Of a DNA stretch of 64,000 bases, positions 22,801 to 31,900 are shown piece after piece (within the stretch, counting starts at the first letter, position 1; the number at the start of each line of letters is the position of its first letter). Below the pieces are notes generated by a model. It searched no databases, was not told the origin of the DNA, and worked only from the letters and a program-made list of their open reading frames with translations. The stretch comes from Tribonema minus (Eukaryota > Sar > Xanthophyceae > Tribonematales > Tribonemataceae): assembly GCA_017506865.1 (NCBI GenBank), contig JAFCMP010000045.1, positions 349,554-413,553 on the forward strand. Reading direction: 5' to 3'. A program made the translations under genes and the position numbers.

Positions 22801-24868
22801 AGTAGATACAATCCTGCCCATCTCTATTGGCGTCATGGACACCTGCGCATACCAGTAGCATGCAGATACCAATGTATGTAGATACCAATGTGCCGCCAAC
22901 CTCTATCAGCCTGGGTTAGTACTTCAAAACAGTAGATACCACTCTGTCCACCTCTATCAGCCTGGCCAGCCTGTCGCGCCCGGCGTACGCGTCACGCGCC
23001 GCGACCTCCAGCCCCGCGCGCAGCATCTAGATACCTACCGCATACAGTAGCCTGCAGATACCATCATACCCACCTCTATGAGCCTGACCAGCCTGTCACG
23101 CCCGGCGTACGCGTCGCGCGCCGCGACCTCCAGCCCCGCGCGCAGCATCAGCGCGCACGCCGCAAGCGACACGGCCGTCATCCACCACCCGTACACCATG
23201 CGCACGCGCGCGCCGCCGCCGCCACCACTGAGCGCTGCTGCTGCGCCGTCCGCCGCCGGCAGCTCCAGCGTCACCGCGCTCATGCCCAGGAAGTGCATGC
23301 ACCAGATGGCGCCGACCGCGAGCGAGAGCGCGCACCAGTCCAGCGGTCGCCTGAGCACTGGCACCGACTCGGTGGCCTGAGTCGGAGTCGGAGTCAGGTG
23401 GTGTTGCATCAGATGCGGCAGGGGCGCTATACGCAGGGAGGGGCTGCGGATGCACGCAACGTAGCGGTTCATGAAGCAAAGCGCTTGAGGGCTAAGGTTG
23501 GGGTTCAGGTTGGCTGAGCACTGTTGGCGGCAGGAGCCGTGAACACCTTTGTGGGGATTTACGTTGACCCAATTGAGAGCTGTGCATGTACATGGCGTGT
23601 CTTGAGCCTGCAGGCGATGGTGTGGTGTGCTGTGATACATTCACAGTACACACACTTCAGGTGACTGACGAACCGCAGTCTCGCGTTGGCAACCAAGACA
23701 GGACAGCGTCGTACAGGTACCGAGATGCGGTACTCGTGGTCTTGTGTTTATGATAGCACCAATGAAGGCCAGGAGCTTCGAGGGTGAGGGTTAGGGTTTG
23801 TAGATAACCACATCATTCAGGTGGTACCGTATGCTTCCGGGGCAGCTGTTTTTGCGCAAGGTTGCTTCTTCAAACTGAATGCCTGCCATTGCAGGTTGAC
23901 ATACTCGTCTGCCTTCGCGAGCGCCGCTCCTGTTCGGTCTTTACGGCCACAAGCTGCAGTTAACAGCTGCTAGGGCATTTGCTTTAGGCGGCTGCTTCAG
24001 GCTGTGCATTGCAGGGTGTGCAACCACACTTTTACAAGGGAGAGCTTGCTGGTGACAATGCAAAGCGCCTGCCCAGCCCAGGGGGAGCCGCTTGCGATGT
24101 GGTTGCCGAATGATGTGAGCACACTTCGACCACACCTGGGCAATGGAAATGTGCCGCAGTACCATTGCGCTTGGCAAGATTGGGGCAGCTGTCATTATGC
24201 GGCCACTGTGCGCTTTGTGCAGCGCTGCCTGTAACAGCGCGCTTGGGTGCCGAGAAACACTAGGGTTAGGCCATGGATAAGGGTCAGGGTTGGACTTGAA
24301 GATCACCTTGGTGTTGTCCCGCCACCTGTGGTGATCCAGCACAGAGACGCCGCTGTAAGCCCTGCAGGAAGCACGGGCAGTAAAAGCCAAGCAGAAGCCA
24401 TTGGCGTTCAAGCCGACCCTAGGAAAGTGGTGAGCGACAGCTCGTGCGCCATTGAAGACATGCCAGCTACGTGTAGTAGCAGTACACTGCATCATCAAAA
24501 ACTGAAAGTGAATGCGCCGGCTGCCAAGCTGCCACACTCATGCCACCACAGCTGTCTGATGCTTCTGTGCACTGAATGCAAAGTTGCTACATCATACACA
24601 TCTCTGGAGTCGCTGTGTCATTTGCCGACGTGCTCTGCAGGTGCTTTTCCTGCTTATTGCTGTTTGTGTCATGCACAAAAGCTAGTCATGCTGCTGCTGA
24701 CTGACAGGTACATGTGTCGGTATTTTGCGGGCTGTACTGATGCATGTTCCGCTGGTTGGGTAGTGTCCGCTTGCCGTCGACGTACGCTCACCCGCAGCAG
24801 CTCACGACGAAGCTGACAAACACTGTGAACAGATTCCAGTGCTCCAGCAGCAGCACGTCTCCTCCCAT
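13900..24868 (-). CDS. MHYT-domain multi-pass membrane protein
   Basis: Eight exons on the minus strand: 24868-24792, 24361-24307, 23376-23074, 21789-21628, 20046-19894, 18914-18798, 17211-16904 and 15325-13900. They total 2601 nt (866 aa plus TGA), with every junction in phase. The N-terminal half has about seven hydrophobic segments and three MHYT-type motifs: WCMHFLGM (exon 3), ICMHYLGML (made by joining exons 4 and 5) and CAMHYTGVL (exon 6). In bacteria and fungi the MHYT domain is a membrane sensor proposed to bind metal and sense diatomic gases. The C-terminal 475 residues, all in exon 8, are Ser/Gly-rich and look disordered, with no catalytic domain that I recognise. The start ATG at 24868 lies just before TM1. 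A truncated LINE sits antisense in intron 7. Exon 7 has an in-frame duplicated end that allows a longer isoform. The last exon might splice before the TGA. Confidence 0.87.
15573..15585. repeat. Target-site duplication, 5' side of truncated RLE LINE
   Basis: AAGTACATGATAC, repeated at 16216-16228. The first nine bases match the end of the element tail, so part of it may be element-derived. Confidence 0.8.
15586..16215 (+). mobile_element. 5'-truncated copy of the RLE LINE
   Basis: From 15590 the sequence matches the last ~520 bp of the LINE ORF (RLE core MDIVLPADAF to the GGGGV stop at 16106) and its 3' UTR with one tail unit. It is flanked by 13-bp repeats AAGTACATGATAC at 15573-15585 and 16216-16228, with four filler bases (15586-15589) at the 5' junction. 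The coding remnant is still open and nearly identical to 57368-57884, so the insertion is recent. It lies antisense in the last intron of the MHYT gene. Confidence 0.9.
16216..16228. repeat. Target-site duplication, 3' side of truncated RLE LINE
   Basis: AAGTACATGATAC, identical to 15573-15585. Confidence 0.8.
16694..16826 (-). repeat. Donor-side echo of MHYT exon 17211-16904, in frame
   Basis: A copy of 16861-16990, displaced by 162 bp. It repeats the exon end (DTNLYAMLHDSSSWGG for DTNLFAMLHDSSSRGG) and its donor (16742 versus 16904). The stretch between the copies stays open, so use of the second donor adds exactly 54 codons in the same phase. Confidence 0.85.
18158..18320 (-). repeat. Dispersed repeat, copy b (intron of MHYT gene)
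   Basis: Its plus strand reads CAGAGTTTTCGGCAATTTTG, then CAAAAACCAGGAACCAGCA, then a G-rich stretch; copy c repeats these landmarks. Its homology to copy a (inverted) continues to about 18340. The minus-strand frame gives SWFLASILSKIAENSDM. Confidence 0.68.
18345..18400 (-). mobile_element. Possible solo 3' end of the OTU LINE
   Basis: About 55 bp (ATGGACTTGCATCTATCAG, then AAGGAGGCCGGGTT) resemble the last bases of OTU LINE copy 1 at 27850-27900 (ATGGACTTGTATTTATAAAG, then AGGGAGGCCGGGTT). No flanking duplication was found. It directly follows repeat copy b. Confidence 0.45.
19732..19800 (-). repeat. Donor-side echo of MHYT exon 20046-19894
   Basis: Repeats 19866-19940 (GCATCAGCGCTCGCCGGCTT for GCGTCAGCGCTCACCGGCTT). 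In sense, the donor GT has become GC in the echo. Confidence 0.8.
21866..22035. repeat. CTG/CAG-rich repeat in MHYT intron
   Basis: Imperfect CTG and GCTGGTG repeats upstream (in sense) of MHYT exon 21789-21628. They produce long poly-Ala or poly-Leu frames that are not genes. Confidence 0.75.
22556..23026 (-). repeat. Donor-side echo and derived minisatellite after MHYT exon 23376-23074
   Basis: 22932-23026 is a 122-bp-shifted copy of 23053-23148, which includes the exon end RLIE and its donor. Shorter degenerate units (CCTCTATCAGCCT, GTAGATACC) recur at about 22556, 22760, 22820 and 22900, so the junction seems to have been amplified repeatedly. Confidence 0.8.
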
Positions 24869-27833
24869 GTTGCTGTGCGTCTGGTCGCCGCCTGCTCAGT
24901 CCTTTGTACCCGCCGCCGACGGTGCTGAACGCCGTTGGCGCATGCTCATGCTGACATGCATGTGCGAAGGAGACATCGCCAAAGAAACGCCTCTCGACTT
25001 ACTCGGTCGAATTACGAATCCATCCGCTGGAGCCATACCGCAATATCGTTGCCTTTGAAGCTCTGCAGTTGCGTGAAGCGTTTGCGTTTCTGCCGCCGGA
25101 AAGTCTTTTCACTTTTACGGTTATGACGTAACCGCAGTTTGGGCAGGGTCTTCTTTTTTCTTGTCGCATCTCTGCGAGATGCCCCTCCCCCGCCTTTGTC
25201 ACCTGACCCTACCTCCTCAAAGCAACAAAGGGCAGGGTGGGTGGGCTTTCTGTAATGCCTACCAGCTAGGGCTGCGTGCCTGGTGTTCAAACGATGCCTG
25301 TGGCGCTGTCCAAGTGTCTCCACAGCAACTTTACGTTCGATTCCATACGCCGTTCCTGAAACAAGTGTAACCACATGTGATGTGGACGAGGGTATTTTTG
25401 GAGAACAATGCACCAGCAGCGGCTCCATCCAGCACTGATCCAGCTGACCAGCCAGTGAAACTTCAAGCGAGGTTGTCAGCGCTGCCAGCTCCACCGCGTC
25501 CGTCTCCTCGTGCGTTACCTGACGGCCAGCACGCAGCAAGACTTTGCAGTCCAATTTGGCCATGGGGTGCTGCCCTTCCGTGCACAAATTGGCCCCAAGC
25601 CGGAGCCAGATGACGTCGGTAATTGGGGTGTTCAACGACGAGACAGCCACAGTGGCAACGCGTCAAAGAAAAAAATGGATGCTGGTTCGAGGCAGACGCA
25701 ACGCGGCGAGAGCTTCGCAGCGTTCTGAAGTTCGTCAGAGATTGAGCAACCGGATGGAGTGCACTATATGTTGCCCACTGTTGCTGCAAATTGATCGAGT
25801 GCATTACTTGTCGCCTACTGTTTGTCCCTGACTCCTGGCAGGAGAAAGCGTGGGCTCAGGTTTTTACGTGGTAGCCACTTCAATGGCTGGTTTCTGATTG
25901 ATGTTGTGTTTTTTTTTCAGTCCAAAGAGGACAGATGGGCCGGTCAGTGTAGCCTCCGATGTGTCTATGGCAGAGCGATGACAAGAATCCAGGGACGTGT
26001 CCACGTTGAGTTTTATTTGTTTGAAGCGTCAGCTCTTGTTGAAATAGGCTGTGATTGTGGCATGGGGCGCTGTACTCTGAGGATAGTGTCAGTTTATGGT
26101 AAGACCTCTCATCAGTGATGGCAGTGCGAGGCTGGTGCTACGCAGCATTTACATGACATTGCTGCAGAACATGATGGATTGCCAACAGTGTGGACTCCTG
26201 GTCGACACAGGTGACATTTATAAAGGTGTTTGTTGTCCACATGAATCTTTCACGCTGGTGTCACAACCGCTGGTCGTGGAAAGCATAATCACGCAGCTGC
26301 CGTATATGGCACTGGCGGCTCGTATGTTTGCCCTCACATTAGCTCAACAACATCATTGATGCTTGGTGGTGCGCATACAAAAAGCATTTGTGAGAGCGCA
26401 GTACATGTTGGCACACAAGTGCGCACATGCTCAGACAAAGTCGGCATGAAACACCTGACACTGCGTTGCATACAATGGTCAATTTAGAAGAGCCAAACAC
26501 TATGGAACTGTGATCAGCGGCGAAATCTTTGATGTTGTAGCCGGTGATCACCATGCAGCAATGCGTTGCGTGATCGGTATGACGTCCGTACACTTCTGGT
26601 CGGCCATGTTCACAATACAACGGCGCTGCCTGCATCAGTTGCACGAGGTACACAGTAGGCGTGCAGCCCAAGCAGTGCACGTCACAAATTGACAGACCGC
26701 GCAGGAGCGGTATGCAGTGCGCATCATACAGTCCCCCCCCCCCCCCCCCCCCCTTCTTCCGGCACACCTGTTGGGCGTAGTGCCGCTGTTATGATCGGAA
26801 AAGCCTGACACGCGTTATGCTCAGAATCTGAAGACATACAGATCTGAGCATCACATTGTATATCATGCTTGAGAAACCTGTGGTTTCTGTGCAGCGCCTC
26901 ACAGCGTGCCACTTCTGCCGTGCCAAAGGCAACGGGACACCCGCCTGTGGAGGCACTTAAGCTGCAATTAACTCACTTTGTGAGCGACCCGCCCCAAGCT
27001 TTAAAATGGCCCCTCACAGGAGGCGCAAATGCTACATAGGTTGCCATGTCTGGGATAAGGCCAGAACTACAGGACCAGGAGTAGTGAATGTGTAACAAAT
27101 GGGGGGGGGGGCTTGTCAGCGGGATGAGGTAATTCACACCATTGTTCGGAACTAGGTCTCACGCGGCGTCGCAGGACCTGCAGTGGTGCACAGCAGCGGC
27201 AAATGTACAGGATGATAATCAGGAATTGTCTGATCCATTGTTGCAAGCAGCAATGGCACCTGCGGATATGTGAGGCATGTATTATGTTGCTCTGAGGTAA
27301 TCTCTTGGTGTGCCAACGCATCTAGCCTGTGGAACTAGTGCGTGTGCAAGGGGGGTTTGCAAACAGTGGCTGTGGGGTCTTGGTCGAGCCATCGCACACA
27401 AAAAAAACACAATAACTCTGACAAAAATGGGCCCTGATCACTGCGACTGGTAAATACTTTCATTTCGTTGCACAGTGACGCTGCTTGAAAATTGTGTGTC
27501 GCAGCAACAGCTGCCGCAAGTTATGCTCATAGCGACAGTTTTTTATTGCAGTTGGTCCTCAGGTTCGCTGGTGCAGCTAGGGCTATAGCATTGGGGCCAG
27601 GGTCAAAATTAACCACAAAGTTGAGCAGCGATGTTTATACATATGACGCTACCGCAGCAGCCAGCATTCTGTGAAACATTGGAGAGAGTCGTAGTTCCAC
27701 TATACCTTCAGCACTGATCTGCCAATATGCAGGAATGTGAACGCAGGTGTTGTCAATACAACATAAAGCGCACGCATAGGTACCAAGACACCTTGTATCG
27801 ATGACGTATGCGCTGTGTCGTGGATGCCATGCA
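24869..27833. other. Region upstream of the MHYT gene, unrecognised content
   Basis: About 3 kb between the MHYT start and OTU LINE copy 1. Open frames occur at 25012-25650 (-, 212 codons, ending in a basic KRKRFTQLQ stretch), 25822-26118 (+) and 26339-26767 (-). None shows a domain I know. GC is lower than in the genes. Homopolymer C (26730-26751) and G (27102-27111) runs are present. It may hold the MHYT promoter and a decayed element. Confidence 0.5.
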
Positions 27834-27847
27834 TTTTCGGTATGTAC
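27834..27847. repeat. Target-site duplication, 3' side of OTU LINE copy 1
   Basis: TTTTCGGTATGTAC, identical to 37611-37624. It fixes the 3' end of the element at 27848. Confidence 0.93.
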
Positions 27848-27925
27848 GTATGGACTTGTATTTATAAAGGCCCAAGGGAGGCCGGGTTGCCTATGCAATC
27901 GAAAAGCTTGCGTCAACGCAGCAGC

Positions 27926-28984
27926 CTAGTCTGCGCTGTGCCCTAGGAGTTTGGATACCGGCGCCGCAACACAGCCCAGCATTCGCGCTCCACGTGTGTA
28001 TGCCATGACGCGCTCCGCCAACTCCCGCGCCAGCGATATGCTCAGCTCAATGAGGATCTGACGCTTAGCTAACCCGGCCTTGCGTAACACATCTGCCTTC
28101 CCCCCCCCTGAGCACAGTGCTGAGTGCATTGCCAACTCCTTAACAAAAAGGCTTGTCTGCTTGCCCAGCCGTCCGTACGACTCCTGCACGAATGGCACAA
28201 AAGCCCAAGATGACGTCAAGGTGCCGGTGTGGTGCTTGACCTTCGCGTCCTCCCCCACCCCAGCAGCATAGCCGTCCGTGTTCGAGGCATTTGTTTTGCC
28301 TGTCAGGTACGAGCTCGCTGTGGGCGCGCGCACACTTGTGTCTAGCACTATTCCCTTGTTACGGTATGCACTGCTAAAGTGCAGACACCCTGGGTCAATG
28401 ACTGTGTCCGCCCGATACCCCGGTACCTTGAAGACGCTAGCGTCCTCATTGCGGACAATAGAGACATGGTGCTGTCTCAAGATGCGCTGTAGGCACCGCT
28501 TTTGGGCAGTGTGTGTCGCGTTGTGCCCCCGTATGTGCTGGCTGGGGCAGCTGATCGCATGCGTGGAGGTGGGGCTCACGTCACTGCACCGCCATGGGCA
28601 CACCTCGCCCTGTATGCCCCACCCGTCTATAAAGATCGCAACCATAATCATCGTGGCTGCTGCCATACTGGACATGGGCGCCGCACCCGGGCGGTCATTG
28701 GCAGCGGGTGGCACGCTCATCCACGCCATTGCCCCGGACGCACGCTGGCTGCGCAGCTGCGCCAGGACCCGCGCGCTAGCCTGTTGGCGGCGGCGGCTGG
28801 TGTCACGCAAGTCACCAATAAGTGTAGCCTGCGTCGGCTTGCCCACGGCACCAGCCGAGGCAGCCTCTAGGTCCTCCACCAGGCAGTCCTCGTATTGACG
28901 TCGAAGAACATTTGAAAGGCGGCTTGTAGTCCGTGCGTGAAGTGACCGCGCCGGCGGCGGGGCACTACCTTTCTGCAGATCTCG
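27926..28984 (-). CDS. Zinc knuckle plus restriction-like endonuclease (RLE) part of the OTU LINE
   Basis: This frame is open from just after a TGA at 28985-28987 down to 27926. It has no ATG before the conserved part, and it overlaps the end of the RT frame by about 118 nt. It therefore reads as the C-terminal continuation of the polyprotein, in the -1 frame. About residues 85-95 hold AMAWMSVPP, the usual link between RT and zinc knuckle. A Cys/His cluster (CPWRC, then spaced H, C and H) follows. The PD-(D/E)xK-like nuclease core shows RADTVI, IVLDTSV and KVKHH, ending in FVPFVQESYG. RLE domains nick the target for target-primed reverse transcription. Either a programmed frameshift or a single-base lesion joins it to the RT. 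Confidence 0.8.
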   Translation of the reverse strand, partial: RDLQKGSAPPPARSLHARTTSRLSNVLRRQYEDCLVEDLEAASAGAVGKPTQATLIGDLRDTSRRRQQASARVLAQLRSQRASGAMAWMSVPPAANDRPGAAPMSSMAAATMIMVAIFIDGWGIQGEVCPWRCSDVSPTSTHAISCPSQHIRGHNATHTAQKRCLQRILRQHHVSIVRNEDASVFKVPGYRADTVIDPGCLHFSSAYRNKGIVLDTSVRAPTASSYLTGKTNASNTDGYAAGVGEDAKVKHHTGTLTSSWAFVPFVQESYGRLGKQTSLFVKELAMHSALCSGGGKADVLRKAGLAKRQILIELSISLARELAERVMAYTRGARMLGCVAAPVSKLLGHSAD

Positions 28985-31900
28985 TCAGCATAGGCCTCCC
29001 AGTCGTCGTCGTCGTCCTCCTGCCCGCCGCTGCAGCTGCTTTCTTCCGCGCTAGTTTGTGTTTTAGCGGGCGTGGAAGAGGCAGCCGCGGCAGCGGCTTG
29101 AGGGCCAGGTACGGTCGCCGCCGCAGCGGCCGCCTCGGCGCCAGGCACAATGCCGTGGGTGTGTGGGGCTGGCTCAGTGGTCCCCGTCTCCGTGACGGCA
29201 GTTGCGGCGTAGATCGCTTGCACCGCAGTGGGGAGCGTCGACGCTGCGGCCGTTGTATCCGCTGCCCACCGTAGCAACGATGCTGGGAGCTGCTCGGCCA
29301 CAGCTGTGCGTGATTTTTCGCCGCCATCAGCTGTCAGCGCTCGCGTAGAGCGTCGCACGGCCTCGATGATTGGCGGCAGTCCCTGGTCCTCGCGTATTGC
29401 GCATGAGTGCTGCGCGAACCAGGTGACTGCGCCGTGTTCGTCAGTGCCGAGCCTCAGGGCCCCTGCTGCCACAGTGGCATGAATTATTGCAGGCCGCAGT
29501 GTTGTGCATGCCTGGGCCGTGTATGCGGCTGGTGCCAGTAGCCCCAAAAGCGGCATGCCCAGACCGCCTCGTCGCTCCGGCAACCGTGACGCCCGCAGTG
29601 GCACTGCGATGTCCGTGAGTTCTGGCGGGCCCAAGCGCGGCAATACCAGCACGCTGCCACTGCTGGCTACCTCATTGTCACCAGCAGTGCAGGCGGCCAG
29701 CAGGTGTGACTTCATGACTGCCGCGGTAGCGCAGCCGTGCAGGTGCAGCATGCGTTCAAGCGTCCATGCACAGAACCCGTCAAATGCGTGCAGCCATGTC
29801 TCACTCAAAGCCGTGTCAACGACCCGAGCTAAGAAGCCCATGCGCTTCGTCAGTGACCTGCGCAGAATGAACTGTGCTGCCTGTAGGTGATGCCGCGCCA
29901 TCCCAGCTAGCTGCCACGACAATCGCCATGTCCCTGCGTCAACAAGATGCTTGCTCATGGCAGCATGCACATAGGCTGGGTGCCCTACCGGTACCCCGAC
30001 CGACGTAAAGCCCTGACTGGATTCTGGCATGGTGGCGTCCACAAACGGTATGTCAAGGGCGCGCAGGCGTGCTCTGGCCGCTTCATCAAACACTGTGCCG
30101 CGCATGGCAATGGCCAGCGACTTGTCTGGTCGAACGCGTAGGCCCCCTGCCGCAAGCCGACGGATCACCTCTGCCACCCCAGCGGCCGCTGCATCGTCGA
30201 AGTAGGCAGCTTGCAGCACGTTGAGGTCATCCAGGAAAGCGCAGTGCGGGGCTGGCGGTTCCGCTGTGCTGTGGCCGTAGGCCGGCATACTGCCGGGCGT
30301 CGCATTCACTCCATCAGGGTAGAAGAGTAGGAATGCCGCTGCCACTGCAAAGTACAGCGGCCCTAGAGGGTCCCCTTGCTGGCACCCTAGGTGGGAGCAG
30401 ATAATGCGAGCTTCACCGTTCACCTCCACTCGCATCTCTGGGGCAGTGTCACCACAGTATACGGACTCAAAGTGCGGGAGCAGCTCCGGACAGAAGAGCA
30501 TAAGTCCCCGCACAATGGCGGCGCGATCCACACTGTTAAATGCGTTCTCACAGTCCAGCTGGATTGTGGTGCCATACAGCTCGTGCCACACGCGCGCGCG
30601 CGCTGCCACATGCTCGACGCCAGACCGGTATCCTACGCCAAACTGCGACATGGAGGCCAGCAGCCCCGATATTTTGCCCTTGACACCCCGTGCCGCTGTG
30701 GACCCGAGGAGTCTGCGCCAGACACTGGAGCAGGCGATCGGACGCCGCTTCTGTCCTATGCCTGAGAGGGCCGCGGCGCGGAGAAGCCGTTGCGATTGCT
30801 CCGGCAGCAGTTCGGGCTCAACAAGCAGCGTCGTGAACACCTTGGCCAGGTGATGGGCGAATGCCGGTTCCATCACATCCGATTCTGAATCTGATTCACC
30901 AGCTAGTCCTGGCGAGGCACTGCCCACGGGGCGGGTGGCTGCTTTCACTGGTGCACCAGGCCCAGCGGCCATCAAGAGGTGTTCATAGCGTAGGCCGGCC
31001 AGCCCTCCTGCCTTCCCCGCCCCTGCTGCGGACAAGGTCGACAGTATGTCTGTCGCCTCCACCTCGAGGCGCCGTCCGGCTGCGCTGGCAGCATCCTCAG
31101 GCCTATCGCTGCGATCATGCGCCTGACCCGATTCGAAGACGGGACTGCCGCTGCCAGCGGGCCCGGCGGTCGTTGCCACCCCTGCGCCGTGCAAGCAGTG
31201 CCGCCGGGCGTCGCGTACCAGGCCGCGCACTTGCTCCATTGGCGTATCGACTACCCCGGGCCGGGTGCCAGTTTCAGGGTGCTTTGCTGCCAGCACCTGT
31301 GCCGTGACCTCGTCTGCTGGGGCGCATGCTTCACGCGCCTCTAGTCGTGCGGCAGCCAGGCCTACCCCCCGTCGCTTGCCTGAGAGGGCAGCGCATGCTG
31401 TTTGCTGCCTGGAGTCAGCCTCCGTCCAGTCGGCATCGAAGTTCGTTTGTGCCGACGCCGTAGCTGCGTTGTTTGGTTTGGGGGCCCGCAGCGCCGCTGC
31501 TGCTGACAGCGTCTTTCTCAGTAGCTCCGCAAAGTCGCCAGACAGCAACGCTGCCAGCCGGGCCGCAGGCGGCATACCGGTTCCCTCCGGTTGCCTACCA
31601 AAGGCCATTGCTGCTAGCAGGTGCAGCAGCCTGTAGCCGCGCTGCACTAGAGTCTGAGAAACCTGATGAGCAAACGCCCCGGCACCATGGTGGAGGCGCA
31701 CCCGTGCCGCCTCACGTGCACTGTCTGTGGCGTCCGCCAGTAGTCGTGTGGCGTGCTCCACTAGCCGTGCCCACTGGGTGCACTGCAGCTGAGTGCGGAA
31801 GGGGTTGGCAGTCGTGGTGAACCGTAGCAGCAGTAGATCCGCCTCATTGGTCTGGTCAAGTGCGTGGACGACCGAGGGCGTCGAGAGGTCCCAAGCCAGG

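Noticed and set aside
24247-24816. 189-codon plus-strand frame with Cys-rich end
   Set aside because: It overlaps MHYT exons 24361-24307 and 24868-24792 on the minus strand, which join in phase to the first membrane helix.
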